Source: Podospora pseudoanserina
Taxonomy: Eukaryota; Ascomycota; Sordariomycetes; Sordariales; Podosporaceae
Length of the DNA stretch: 64,000 nt
NCBI RefSeq assembly: GCF_035222485.1
Contig: NC_085920.1
Location: forward strand, 7,798,001 to 7,862,000
Direction of reading: 5' to 3'
Made by a program: the position numbers and the translations under genes. Below, in pieces: positions 32,655-43,321 of this stretch. A model generated the notes under the pieces. It was not told where the DNA came from and searched no databases. It was given only the letters and a program-made list of their open reading frames with translations. Every line of letters starts with the position of its first letter. Positions within the stretch are counted from its first letter, which is position 1.

Positions 32655-34256
32655 TTAACAATTCTTAACCGTAAAGGAAACACCAAGCACAGTCCTAATG
32701 TGTGAGATGAAGCGCTCGCAGTCGCTGCAGATAGGCCGGCTGACTTGTATGCTTGCCCGCACTGTCGGGGTCCTAGGGCACAGAGTTGCGAGATGCTGCA
32801 GTTCGAGATCCTGCTGCATCCACTCCCCTGGCTGGTCAACGGCGACGCCTTCGAATAGCTCGCTCGGAAGAATGACATGCTGGTTGATGTAGTAGGTCAC
32901 GAGTTTCTTCTCAGCATGCGACGCATTATATGAGCCCGGCCACTTCAGCTCATCTTTCTTGTCCTCGGGCAGGGCGTAACTGATCAGTTGGCACAACTCG
33001 AGGACGCGGTCTCGCCAGAGGCGGTTGTTGAGGACATTCTCGACGGCAAAATCAGTGGACCAACCGCTGGTGGCACTCACGACAGGGAATAGCCTGCCAC
33101 GGTCAAGGCGCGCCACCGTCTTGTGCCTGTTCGAGACGTCGTATGTTTTGATCTGCTCGTAGAAACCGATCTGGGTGCCCCAGCCGGTGGTTGTCGTGAC
33201 AAAGTGACCACGGCTGGGCTCATTCGACGAGGAGCTTGCTGTTTCCTCGGCCCCCGTGACAGGCTCAAAGGCCTGGAGCTTGATAGCGATGATCCTGCGG
33301 TTGGACTCGGCTTCGCTACTCTCTTGGCAGTGGCTGAACACTTCTCGCATCCTCGCTGTCCTCCTCGACGGTTTCGAGTAAAAGTAGGCGCTGCGCCCCT
33401 TGCGGTCCTTTGCGTATGGATCGGCGCCGTGCTCGAGCAGAAAGTTCACAACCTTCAGCCGCCCCCAGAGCGCAGCCTCCATCAGCGGCGTCCGTCCGTG
33501 TCTGTCGGCATTGTTGAGGTCACCACCCTTGGCGTGGAGGAACTGGATCATATTATCATGGCCTTCAACTGCTACCAGGGCGATACAGTTGACACCGTCC
33601 TTATTTCTCCAGCCGACGAACGGATCATCTTTGTACGTCTTTAGCAGGGACGCGACTCCGTCAAAGTCGTTAAGGATGCAATCCGAATTGAAGAGGCTCT
33701 GTCGATGATTTCTATCCTGCATGAGCTCCGCCCAGGTCTTATCGGACGAGGGCTTTAGTATTTCTGTATCGCCGATACTAAGCTGCGCGGCCTGGTCCTC
33801 GAGCGTTTGCGGCTGATCGCGGTTGCTGTCGTCCCGCCCTGCTTGGAGGCTCTGGAAATCCCTGTTGGCTTCGTCGCCTTCCTCGCCTTCCTCCTCTTCA
33901 TCGGCTTCCTCGCATTCCTCGTCCTCGCTCTCCTCGACCTCATCGTCATTGGGCAACGCGACGCCGACCGTCACGAAGAGGCCCCTTTCCTTGTCAATCC
34001 TGTACGAGTACTGCGCTTGAGACTGCTCTTCGAACGGGTAGCAGAGTTGGTAATCTCCTGAACCTGGACCGCAGTGTGCCAACCGAGTCTGGCCTGTCAG
34101 CGGAGATGGGCCAAGGCCATGACGATGGCACCTCAGGCAGTAAGGACAGACGACGCGCAAGGATCCGCTCCCCCACTCTATGACGAGCGCCAGGGGGGTC
34201 TGGTGCCCTCTGCTGTCGAGGATGCCGTTGGAAAGGGGTGGTTTGTGTGCCGTCAT
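32655..34256 (-). CDS. Ankyrin-repeat protein with SsdA-like nucleic-acid deaminase C-terminus
   Basis: Single exon, 533 residues from the ATG at 34256. An upstream in-frame ATG at 34367 would add a low-quality extension. The N-terminal third carries CPYCLRCHRHG, a possible metal-binding cluster, then a long acidic stretch. Ankyrin-like repeats follow (DRHGRTPLMEAALWGRLKVVNFLLEHGADP in two overlapping pieces). The last 110 residues hold the cytidine-deaminase zinc signature: HAE (codons 32910-32918) in NASHAEKKL, and C-x2-C in SRPICSDCERF. This matches the fungal domain related to single-strand DNA deaminase toxin A. Family members in bacteria deaminate DNA; whether this one acts on DNA, RNA or nothing is unknown. 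No signal peptide is seen. It is an intact frame between transposon relics. Confidence 0.72.
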   Translation of the reverse strand: MTAHKPPLSNGILDSRGHQTPLALVIEWGSGSLRVVCPYCLRCHRHGLGPSPLTGQTRLAHCGPGSGDYQLCYPFEEQSQAQYSYRIDKERGLFVTVGVALPNDDEVEESEDEECEEADEEEEGEEGDEANRDFQSLQAGRDDSNRDQPQTLEDQAAQLSIGDTEILKPSSDKTWAELMQDRNHRQSLFNSDCILNDFDGVASLLKTYKDDPFVGWRNKDGVNCIALVAVEGHDNMIQFLHAKGGDLNNADRHGRTPLMEAALWGRLKVVNFLLEHGADPYAKDRKGRSAYFYSKPSRRTARMREVFSHCQESSEAESNRRIIAIKLQAFEPVTGAEETASSSSNEPSRGHFVTTTTGWGTQIGFYEQIKTYDVSNRHKTVARLDRGRLFPVVSATSGWSTDFAVENVLNNRLWRDRVLELCQLISYALPEDKKDELKWPGSYNASHAEKKLVTYYINQHVILPSELFEGVAVDQPGEWMQQDLELQHLATLCPRTPTVRASIQVSRPICSDCERFISHIRTVLGVSFTVKNC

Positions 34257-34480
34257 TGTTGGCGATGGTGTCCTTAGGCTGGAGCTTAGTTTGCGTGAGT
34301 GGTGGCTGCAACGTCGAGGTCGTGGAAGGATGTCATCTTCGAATTTGTCAAGATCAGACCTAATCACGTGTTAGGTCACATGGTTTTTGTCTGAGATCCT
34401 GGATATCTGCAGCCAGCTGAGCGATCCGCGAGCTGAAACTGACTTCGACCTCGCTAATGGGTTCAAGGGGAAAGACATGA

Positions 34481-34714
34481 CTAGGTTGAGAAGATATCTC
34501 CGAGCTGGACCAAACTGTGATCCTGGAAGACGAGCGAGAGATCATTCCAATCCCCCGCTGGGTTGTGGTCACTGAGCCATGGTAGCCCGAGAATCACCGG
34601 GTGTTCATTGGCGAGCGTTGTCACGAATAGTGTAATCTTTTCGACGTGGAGGCCTATACCGAGAGTCACCATCGCGGTGTGCTTGATAGGGCCTGCCAGT
34701 CTTCCATCTGCCAA
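34481..34714 (-). mobile_element. Ty3/gypsy-type retropepsin fragment
   Basis: The minus frame contains KITLFVTTLANEHPVILGLP and WLSDHNPAGDW, the C-terminal flap and ILGLPWL motif of the retroelement aspartic protease. Neighbouring frames (34360-34572) look like broken continuation. The catalytic DTGAS was not found. Confidence 0.6.
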
Positions 34715-34889
34715 TTTATGTTAGATACGCTCGGCGATCTCAGAGTTATGAGTACTAACAGTTTGGATACTAAGCGGAGGGAGGCATGGTTTAGGGGAGC
34801 CGCGACGTTGCGCCGAGGTTCGGCAGGGAGGCTGCTGCCTGATACGAGTTCCCTGTGCCTCCCTTACCGTCTCTTAATATCATCTTTTA

Positions 34890-35223
34890 AGGTCTCCAAT
34901 CCATGCTCATTCATTATTTTACTGGTAAGAGGCTCGGAAAGCTCAAAGTCGATAGCAACGATCTTCTAATGAACACGTAGAAAGTTGTGGAGCCTTGGAT
35001 CCCCATGAAGAACCACCTTTTCCGTAAGCAGGTCGTACATGTCCCGGAGTTCCTCAAGAAGGAGAGGATTATTTAGGTCTTTAATTGGGAGATTGTGTAG
35101 CGATACCTCTTTCATGTGACGAACCCCTCTCCAGAACCTCTGAAAGAGATACTGGTGGAAGGCACTTCTGAACAATCCTGGTTCGGTACAGCTAAACAGT
35201 GTACAACAAATGGCTTGTCTCAA
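34890..35223 (-). pseudogene. Protein-kinase-like fragment with a premature stop
   Basis: The minus strand reads RHMKEVSLHNLPIKDL, then VVLHGDPRLHNFLRVH, an aminoglycoside-kinase/fungal-kinase-like catalytic loop (HGDxxxxNF). A TAG follows, then the same frame continues KIVAIDFELSEPLTSK with a DF(E)-like metal loop, to a stop near 34890. The TAG is a likely CAG-to-TAG change. There is no N-lobe. Its upstream end merges into the dispersed repeat at 35117, so the insertion probably truncated it. Confidence 0.5.
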
Positions 35224-35505
35224 TCACAATAGTCTTGATACCAACAACTGTGACCTGAATTGCATACTGCGGAACTGTCTATCTACACCAGCCAGTTCCT
35301 CCGTATATACGAAACTTAAGCCCCCAAGTACCTCCGTACCTGGCTCACTCCGGCTCACTGGTGATCGGTGGTGATCCCTCATGGCTCACCTTTGCCAAGG
35401 AGTGAGCCTCCACTCACCCTGCAGCCCTGCCGCTGTGTCTCTCTTTCTGTTCAGCTATACCGAACCAGAATTGTTTAGAAGTGCCTTTAACTAGTATTAC
35501 TTTTG
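35117..35505. mobile_element. MITE-like element with about 55-bp terminal inverted repeats
   Basis: The left end (35125-35195) contains GATACTGGTGG, AAGGCACTTCTGAACAAT and GGTTCGGTACAGCTAAACAG. The reverse complement of 35446-35505 contains AATACTAGTTA, AAGGCACTTCTAAACAAT and GGTTCGGTATAGCTGAACAG. Most differences are transitions, as after RIP. The internal 240 bp codes for nothing. Left-end copies without the partner lie at 21721 and 58817. Target-site duplication was not resolved. Confidence 0.6.
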
Positions 35506-36250
35506 GATATTTTAGATAGAGTTTCGTTACATGATATAAAGGTAAAACGTAACTTATAATCTATATATCAATAAAAATATTAAAGTTAAATTCATAGATA
35601 AATTAGTATATATTTAATATTAAGTAAAAAGGAAGTTAGGTTACTAAGTATAAATTAATAATTTTTAAGAACGTACCTTCGGAGGGATATTTAGTCGACT
35701 AACGTTACGTAGTAAATAAAGTAAATATACCCTGAATAATCCCTAAGTTAAGTAAGTAAATATTAAGTAGTCCCTGAGTAGAGTAAATAGACCCTAGGTA
35801 GTCCCCAATTTAGGTAAGTAAATCCTGAGCAATCTATAAGCAAAGTAGGTAAAAAGTGAGCAGATTGAAGCCGAAGATGAGCCGGTCCTGAGCTCAGCTT
35901 AGTTTAGTTTGGATAAAGCGGCGAGAAGTCACGTGGCAAATAGTAAGCACATTCCGGTGTTGTTACAGCTATATATAAACTCCATGAAGTATGCCCATGT
36001 AGGGTGGTACTGGTTATCATGGTACGTACGATCAGATAGATGGATGCATTCAGGTTGATACCTCGGTGGAAGACAGTAGGAACGCTTTTCGGCCAAATTC
36101 TGAGGAGACGTAAAGTGATTGGAGAAAGCTATTGGAGTGTAAAGAGATAATAATTACAAGGAAATACGCATATCCAGCTTCCCTGCCTACGTAATTATTC
36201 CAAACATTACCCTTTTATCCCCACAACTATATCCCTTTCCACATTAGCCC
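35506..36250. other. AT-rich RIP-like tract
   Basis: The stretch is dominated by A and T and rich in TA steps, without coding frames. It includes the tandem array annotated separately. Confidence 0.55.
35690..35890. repeat. Strongly decayed GTAAGTA/CCTGAG tandem array
   Basis: Units such as AAGTAAATA, CCCTGAGTAG and CCTGAGCAATC recur roughly every 25-35 bp and end in AAAAAGTGAGCAGA. They resemble the GTGAGCA array at 18560 after C/G-to-T/A change. Confidence 0.5.
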
Positions 36251-38270
36251 CGTTGAAAAAAAAAACATCCAATTATCTCCATCCCTTTGGGAACCTTGCA
36301 ATCTGTGCCAACATAATTCATAGAAAACAAACAAAAGGTGTTAATCCTCTAACATGCCCCTCATGAATCGGTACCGTCAATTAGGTATCATCATCACCGT
36401 TAACCTCATAATCATCCTCTTCATACACCTCCCGCCAAAAGTCGGCACCGCACATTTTTGAGAGAGACGATCCTACTCGGGCAGACAGTTCCACTTGAGC
36501 TCAAGGAGATAGTGACGCAACCAATATTGCAACCGTCGTCGTCCACATAAAATGCAAGGTGGTGATAGTGTCATGGACACGCAACCAAATGTTGACAGGT
36601 GAGAAACGCCGGTAAGGGCTGCGTAGCAATGGATTCAACAGCCAACGTAGGCGTGAGACGGAGTATCGGGTGCAGCACCCGCCGATAGGTCGGACAGACG
36701 AGTTGGTCGGTGCTGTTTATGTTGTAGTATCTATCGGCTGTGAGTTTCAAGCAGTAGATGGGATCGTGCATATGATACAAGAGGAGTCCGAATCAACACG
36801 CTCCCTTTTCGCAAGCATCGCAAAGCGAGACAGAGCTGGCTACGACTGCGCTGCAGCCATGCTTGAGGCTGTGGTCGCAGAGCTTGTCGGACATTGAGCG
36901 AGCGTGGTTGGTGTCTGGTAGATATAATGGTTCAGGACGCGCGAGGGTGTGATGTACGGTGGTATTGGTGGGCTGACAGACTCGAAGATCGACCAGGTCT
37001 TGGTTTGATATAAAACGAAAGTGTGTCGATCCCAACAGAGCGAGCTGAGGTTCGAGCCGGACTGGCGATGGAGAAATGAAGGAGGGTGGACCTGCGATGA
37101 TCATCCACCGGCTTTATATTCACCTCTATACCTCGCAGCGAATTACTCAACCCACCCTTCTCACAGCCTTCTGCCAACACAAAATCACCCTTCTTCTTCG
37201 TCACATCTCATGCCCTCCATCCTGCAACGGGGAAATCACCCCCATGCACGATTGCAGTCTTTAGTCGGGGGTACTCTGACTTCACTTCGCCGTCCAGCTG
37301 CGTCAACCTGCACTGTATTGACCTATTCGTCCAACTGCATGACGAGATGGAAGGGATGGAATGTGGAAGGAGTCAGAAAATAGCGGTCCAAGATAGGGAC
37401 CCCACCTTGGTTATCCAGACGCAATCTAAACCGCGCGATGATACCACCCCTCCTTGATGCACTCGGCCCTTCCAGGCTTTTCGTTACCCCCAGCTTGCGC
37501 CACAAGTCAAGCGTTGGTTTCTGGCTCGTGTCTCCTAATTCCCGATAGGGCTCGTCCTACTTGCTCGCATTCACACCATGTTGTGAACTCCATGTTATAT
37601 GCAGATGATCGGACATTCTGATGTGCCGAGAACTGGGTATTTTGGCATGCGGCCGCCCTCCCGCTTCCTGGTAACGAGAGAATCTTGTTGTGACTGGTTT
37701 GTGATATGATGCATCGCCCATTGCGTCCAATGGCCCGGTTATAGAGTGGACGGTGCATTTCTCTGCCCCCCAAGAGTGGGATGAGGTTCCTTTCATGCAA
37801 TGTCGGTGGTGATGGAGTTTAGGGTAGGATGGCGCCTCGACAATACCAACCTGGAAGGTACCTAAGCTGTGCGATCCATACCATCAGGATGCACGTTGTT
37901 AATGTCTTTCATCTGGAAAGATCCATGAAAAGAAAGAGACTGTTGTCAGGTATGTCCGGCCGTTCCCGAGCACCCAGGCAACCTTGGCAGCTGGCTTCCA
38001 TTGTCACACATGACAGTAAGCGGAGAACTGCAGATAATTGCTTAAGATGTATTGGGTTTCTGCAAGAAATATTAGAGAGATATCATGCTCACAGCAGAAT
38101 CGTGGGGGTCATGCGGGACCCATATTCCAACAGCAATTGGCCAGAAAAGACCGAAAACAGGGGAATATTCTAATCAATTGGGTAGAAGCGTTTTGCTTGG
38201 GTTGAACCGTGGATCCTTGAGCAAAAACCAAAACCAAATGAAGGTAGAAATAAAACTGTGAAAAAAGAGA
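36251..38270. other. Gene-poor spacer
   Basis: Frames of up to 120 codons exist (37021-37383 plus, 36793-37104 minus, 37829-38173 plus), but none shows a domain, codon pattern or splice partner I would trust. I see no structural RNA apart from the adjacent tRNA. Confidence 0.4.
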
Positions 38271-38362
38271 CTCGGATACCGGGAGTCGAACCCGGGGCTG
38301 TTGAGAGAACAGACACTTCTGAGAAGTGAGAGTCAACGATGTTACCGCTACACCATACCCGA
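38271..38362 (-). tRNA. tRNA-Glu (CTC) with an intron
   Basis: Read on the minus strand, the acceptor arms TCGGGTA and TATCCGA pair along all seven positions (one G-U), with discriminator G. The A box TGGTGTAGCGG and the B box GGTTCGACTCC are canonical, and the T stem is CCGGG/CCCGG. The anticodon stem GTTGA/TCAAC encloses loop CTCTCAC with anticodon CTC at 38328-38330. About 20 extra bases follow position 37, the normal place for a nuclear tRNA intron. A run of six T (38261-38266 on the complement) downstream serves as Pol III terminator. Confidence 0.92.
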
Positions 38363-38887
38363 CAAGGATGGTTCCGATTGGATTACGATAATTGTGGGTG
38401 GAACCCAGGCCTATCTATGCCCATGACTCGCAACTTTCACCCACTGCAAGTCCCGCAAGCCAATGGAGCTGACGAACCATCAAAAAGCAACATGTCTGCG
38501 AACCTTGAATAATAGCTCTCAGAGAGATTGGGGGAGTGCATGGGACACTCTGACCTCCACCTTGGCATGCATCAGAAATGAGCGAGAGGGTGTGATTCCT
38601 GTGTAGAATATGATATTACATATGCTACTTAAGACCTTGCTGACCATAGAACAAGATGTGGTTGTCCCGCCCCTCCACTTCTCGATTCCATCCTGCACAA
38701 TGCTCTGGTGGTGGTGTGTGGCTCTCGACTCTGGTTGGTGTTGCCCCCAAGTATCAACTTCGTGGGTTGAGCGTGGGCGATGGTTGACTTGAATGCGACT
38801 TTGATGGGCATCCCATTGCTCCGAGGAAGCGTGTGGTATTCCCGCTGGCATGTTTTCTTGACTCGAGAAAAAGAATGAGCGCTATGA
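38363..38887. other. Spacer
   Basis: Short opposed frames at 38519-38851 (-) and 38610-38792 (+) lack protein character. No gene is called. Confidence 0.35.
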
Positions 38888-39241
38888 CTAGCGGGTGGCA
38901 GCCGAGTCGAGCTTATAGCCTGGCGTTGGCATCGGAATTCTTGAGAGTTTACAAGGTCGAATTGCCCTCCCTTCTTCGCGTCCTTTCTGTATAGTAGAAG
39001 ACAAAGGTGCGTCTTTGACTGATTCCGGAGGTTGTGCGTCGAAAGACGCCAGGTAAACCAAAGCTATAGCCCATAAGCCGAGAAACAAGAAAATAGGAGC
39101 GGCGCGGGTTATGAACAAAGTCAGGCGTTGAGACCGAGTTAAATCTATCGAACGTGCGAAGTTGACCGCTTCTGACGAAAGATATCTGGCAGGGGCATTC
39201 ATGGTCGTGGTGACGGGCAAAAGGTGCTGATGCTGTGCCAA
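38888..39241 (-). CDS. Small single-pass membrane protein, hypothetical
   Basis: A 117-residue frame; M14 (MNAPARYLSSEA) is an equally likely start. A basic segment (IDLTRSQRL) precedes one long hydrophobic helix (APIFLFLGLWAIALVYLASF). A short polar tail of about 45 residues ends KLDSAATR. The arrangement is that of a mitochondrial inner-membrane or ER single-pass protein, but the sequence does not decide which. I recognise no family. The isolated position with open flanks makes it a plausible but unproven gene. Confidence 0.45.
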   Translation of the reverse strand: MAQHQHLLPVTTTMNAPARYLSSEAVNFARSIDLTRSQRLTLFITRAAPIFLFLGLWAIALVYLASFDAQPPESVKDAPLSSTIQKGREEGRAIRPCKLSRIPMPTPGYKLDSAATR

Positions 39242-39644
39242 AAATGAGGGTTCTCTTCCAGTGACGGCAAGGTGCAGGGCTCAATAATAGAATGTGGCCG
39301 AAGCCGCAGCATATTTAAGAACTCTTGCTTGGGACGGGGTCGGCTCAACAGCTGACAGCCATCAGAGAGGTTAGCTTCATGTTGTGGTCAAGAAGTGGCT
39401 CCTGAACCACCGGAGTCTACAACGGTAAGCAGCTTCCACTGCGAAATTTGCACACTGGAGACCGATTGGCTCTGAAGCTAACGACTCGTGAACGAATTTC
39501 TCTGAGAAATGCCGCAGAGACAACGAATAACATCTCCTGCGTCTGGTTCTGCTCCAAGGTTCCCTTCTCACTGCCCCTGAACCGGTTTTCGCTATCCCTA
39601 GTTATCAGACTCGCCTTCGACGCAGTAAGCCACCATCATTGCCG
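39242..39644. other. Spacer between hypothetical gene and AA9 gene
   Basis: No supported coding frame. It contains the promoter side of the 38888-39241 gene and the 3' side of the AA9 gene. Confidence 0.35.
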
Positions 39645-40921
39645 CTAAAGAGCTGGTGACGCTGTTGGTGCAGCATACGCCAGTGACCAAGAAGCCGTGT
39701 ATCGCGATGTGGCGACGGGAACCGGCGAGCCGGCTTGATCATAAGTCGCCGTCGTAACTACGGATTGTTGGATCCTATCTCCTTGATCAGAACCATTCCA
39801 AACCATGATAAGAGTGCAACTAGTACTCACCAACTGCTCCAACGTGTTGCAGTTGTTGGTCCGGTGACTGGACCCAGTGCAACTTGAGTAGTCTCAGGCC
39901 ACGCACCCGACCAGACGGTAGGCCCTAGTAAAATATTGTCAGCACCTGACAGTGGAAGCTGGAACTGTAAATGTTGACTGACCTGGGATTTTATAGGTGC
40001 TAGCATCGGTGCACGGGGCGAGGGGGGCGCGTTCAGTCGAGCAATAAATCTGAACCGAGCGTCAGTGAGTTCATGTGTTCAGAACTACCTTGAAACATAC
40101 GTTGTAATGAACTCCTGGATCATCGTATTTGTAGGCTCCTGGGAAGGAGACACCTTCCGGGAGCTCCACGGTGCCATCACCAACCACTTCGATTTGGACG
40201 CAGTTTGGATAGAACTGAGCACCACGCCGCGAGTTCTGGTCAAACCGAGCGTCCGCCTCATGGAGACCAACCATCTCAGCACGAATCAGATAGCTACCAA
40301 AGTCAGCATCGGCTTGCATCACTGCTATGAGGCCAAGACTCACAAACCAGCCTTCAAGTTTGCCGGAATACGGAAGTTCATGAGTCCATTGTTGGCCTTG
40401 ATGTCCCATGTTGTTGCCCACTTTCCTGGGGAGAAAGGTGTGGGCCCAAGCTCATACAATCCCTTCTCCCAAATCTTGACAAAAGAGTTCTCGGTTGGCG
40501 GATCAGGTGTGAGATAGACAAGCGCAGGGCCATGGTGACTGAAGTCAATCACGTCGTCTGCAATCGTGCGATTGTTGTGATGCCAATCGAGGGTGATGTT
40601 GTCTCCGGGGGCCACCTTGATAGTGTGAGGGACTTGGTTGTCTCCCAAAACATTGCAGCGCATGTCGATGGAGTTCAGGTCCTTGACTGGGGAATTGGAG
40701 TACCCCCTCGGAGGAGGACCGTTATATGCTGGTGTGCGAATGCCGTTGAAGGTCCCCTGGTCCACACCATTGACGAACACACCCTGCATTGGTTAGTCTC
40801 CTGGTTATGTCGAGTGCGAAGGGGGGGGGGCGCATACCCAGATGAACACATGAGCCTGAGCCACGCCCACATTGCTCACTGCCACCGCAGCCGCGAGAAC
40901 GGCCTGAGACTTGAACTTCAT
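39645..40921 (-). CDS. AA9 lytic polysaccharide monooxygenase (LPMO)
   Basis: This is a secreted copper enzyme that oxidatively cleaves cellulose or related glucans. There are six exons: 40838-40921, 40344-40783, 40101-40293, 39983-40049, 39831-39924 and 39645-39774. All five introns are 50-58 bp with consensus ends and agreeing phase, giving about 335 residues. The signal peptide (22-23 residues, ends VAQA) is followed at once by mature His1 in HVFIWGVFVNG. The second copper ligand lies in DFSHHGPALVYL, and the axial Tyr/Gln motif in AQFYPNCVQIEV. The core closes with YKIPGPTVWSG, also typical of AA9. After it comes a Ser/Thr-rich tail without CBM1. Skipping the last intron would stop the protein after SSW, about 43 residues earlier. 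Confidence 0.9.
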
Positions 40922-42002
40922 GATTCACAGTTGCAGCTAGGACCTTGATACTCAACAAGATACCCCGATGGATCCAAACAAGAAAGCAGCGCCCTCATCA
41001 TTTACATATACACGGCATCAAACACAGCCAGGGAGGCCCCCTTCACGCAACGGGTGCAGCATCTTCCGTCGCTTTACGCCGAGAGCTTCTTAATATCGAG
41101 CGGGCCGTGGTAGCCGAGGGTGTTTAGCCGGATGGTCAACCTCAAGCTTCTCAAAAAGTATGCTGGCCAGCAACAACCCGATAAGCTCGCAGCTCATCAT
41201 TTCATCAGCAGGTAGATGTCGAGGGGCAGTGGGGCCATATTGGGTGTCGTGGTAGGTGTGAGGCCCTCAGATGTCAGAATGTATCTTGGGGTATACTTGA
41301 CTTCAACAAAGGCCTCAGAACGATATGTCCCAGGAAGCTTATCTCTCAACCAAGACCAGCTACCCATCACGGTAGGAGCAATCCTATGAAGCGGAACGAG
41401 ATGGGACCGGAAGAGCGGTGCGTGCCGCGGCTGGCAAATCGTTGTGACGAGAGAGGTATTCGTAACTGAGTCCGTATGGCCCACCGGGCTTTAAGACACC
41501 GAATGGAAAGTCGAGAACCCGTTTGCATGGCCAAACAGTGAAATACCGGGTGGGGCTTACGCGCTTCGACCGACATGGGGTGTGGGGTGTTGGAAACAGT
41601 CGGCATCGGCTCCGACACCGTCAAACTGAAGAGGAAACGGGGTTGTCCAAGCGGCCCGTTCTACGGGAGCACCCCGCCCATGGAGGAGCTGTTGAATCCC
41701 AGGTGCGGGGGAATTTGCACACCGAGCTTCGGCCACTAACGGCACCGAGTGCGTGATGCTTAGCAAGCTCCATTTGTCACCCGGATGGTGTTCTCGATAG
41801 CGCCATATGACGAAATCCGTTCCCTTTTGTCAGCAACCAGGACTTTTGCGCCAATTCGAATGACTTCAAAAAGTGGTTTGGGCGCCTTGAACCAAGAATC
41901 GGCAAAATCACCAACGTCTCCACTTCTCAAAACCCTACTTTGACGACGAGCCCCTGATACCGGCAGCCAGCAGCAAGACAACAATCACAGCATATATACA
42001 AA
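40922..42002. other. Spacer between AA9 and GST genes (divergent promoters)
   Basis: The two flanking genes are divergently transcribed, so both promoters lie here. A 95-codon minus frame at 41197-41484 (LRDKLPGTYRSEAFVEVKYT) is protein-like but unsupported by neighbours or splice sites. A TATA-like CATATATAC lies about 10 bases before the GST ATG, too close to be a classical TATA box. Confidence 0.4.
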
Positions 42003-42766
42003 ATGGGTTCTACCGACGCCAAGCTCATCCTGTACACCAACCACAGATGCCCATGGGCACACCGGGCTCACATCATCTTGGAGGAGCTCAAGGTTCCCTT
42101 TGAAGAAGTCATCATCGACCTTGACACCCCTCGCACACCAGAGTACTTGAAGATCAACCCGAGAGGCCTGGTCCCTGCACTCTCTTACAACGGCGAGATC
42201 ATCATCGAGTCTGCCATTGTCGCGAACTTCCTGGCGGACGCCTACCCATCTCATCTCCTGCCGCCCTCCAACACACCCGAGGGTGCGCTGCGCCGTGCAC
42301 GTGTTGCATTATTTGTAGACGCCTTCATCTCTAAGTTCAACAGCCAACTGTTTGCCCTCTACACGGTGGAGGGCGAGGCTGCGAGAGCCGAGATCGCAGA
42401 CAAGGCCGTCGCCGCCCTTGTGAAGGAAGTTGAGCCGTTGCTTGCAGACGCCAGCCCTTATTTCGGTGGCAGTGACAAGCTCACACAGGCTGAGGTGAGT
42501 TCGGCGTTTTGGCGAGTAGAGGAAGTCCACTAACAGCTCTCCAGGTTTTGACTGGGTCATTCGTCATCCGTCACAAGAGCTTGTCCAAGACGGATCTCTA
42601 CCCCTCCAACCTGTGGCCATCGATTGTCGAGAAGGCTCCCAACTTTGCCAAATGGGCCGAAGTTGTCGCTGTACACCCGAGCGTAACTTCCATCTTTAAG
42701 GAGCAAGAGATCATTGACGGGACCCGGGCCAGGATTGCGAAGCTCAAGGCTCAGAAGCAACAGTAA
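42003..42766 (+). CDS. Omega-like glutathione S-transferase
   Basis: This cytosolic thiol transferase has exons 42003-42494 and 42545-42766. The 50-bp intron (GTGAGT..CTCCAG) joins QAE to VLTGSFV, giving 237 residues. The N-terminal thioredoxin fold reads LILYTNHRCPWAHRA; Cys16 in CPWAHR is the catalytic nucleophile of omega/GTO-type enzymes rather than the Tyr/Ser of other classes. The glutathione-binding segment is RGLVPALSYNGEIIIESAIV, where the cis-Pro and ESAI box are visible. An alpha-helical C-terminal domain follows. Likely reactions are glutathione-dependent reduction or deglutathionylation; the natural substrate is unknown. Confidence 0.88.
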
Positions 42767-43321
42767 GGAGCTTGAGCTCTCGGTGTTTTGGAGAGGCGGG
42801 GCTGGTGGGGTTGAGCAGCATGTGAAGTCATCCAGACCATGACAGCTATAAATTGTGAAATAAACAAGCAGTCGCTCTGCTGTTGCTTATGTCTGTAAAG
42901 AAAATGCTGTTCCCGTGACGCTTCATTATCTCAACGAACAAAGACACGCGAAAGACGCGTTCACGAGTTGGAATTCATTTTCCCCTGCACCTGGATCCCT
43001 GCTGCTTGGCAGATCCCCCGGATTCAAGATTGCGTCAGGAGCTCGGACCACCACAGGCCGGGCCCAGCACCCAGCACCCAGGGCAGTTTGCAGCGGCAGC
43101 CGAGGCATGGACTCTCCTCTGGCACTGCCCTGAACGCCAACACCAAAGCCAATTCATTCAAACGCTCAACATTCCATCACTCTGGCAAACTTGCGAAAGG
43201 CCTCGATCGAGATACTCCGTACCCTTGATATAGCGATCCCGACTGCGACCGACGCCGTTTTTCGTCACTCTCGCTGCTCTCGTTTTCGCACATGCCGCGC
43301 CTTTTGTAATCGCCGAATGCG
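42767..43321. other. Spacer, PEX16 promoter side
   Basis: Short frames occur in all registers, none protein-like. No motif was recognised. Confidence 0.35.

Noticed and set aside
34490-35000. A full Ty3/gypsy element around the protease fragment
   Set aside because: No reverse transcriptase, integrase or LTR is found nearby; only the retropepsin C-terminus is recognisable.
37021-37383. 120-codon plus frame as a gene
   Set aside because: No domain, low-complexity Ser/His/Pro composition and no promoter or splice support.
40821-40832. Run of G in the plus strand as a possible G-quadruplex or regulatory tract
   Set aside because: It is the pyrimidine tract of the first AA9 intron read on the other strand, next to the splice acceptor side.
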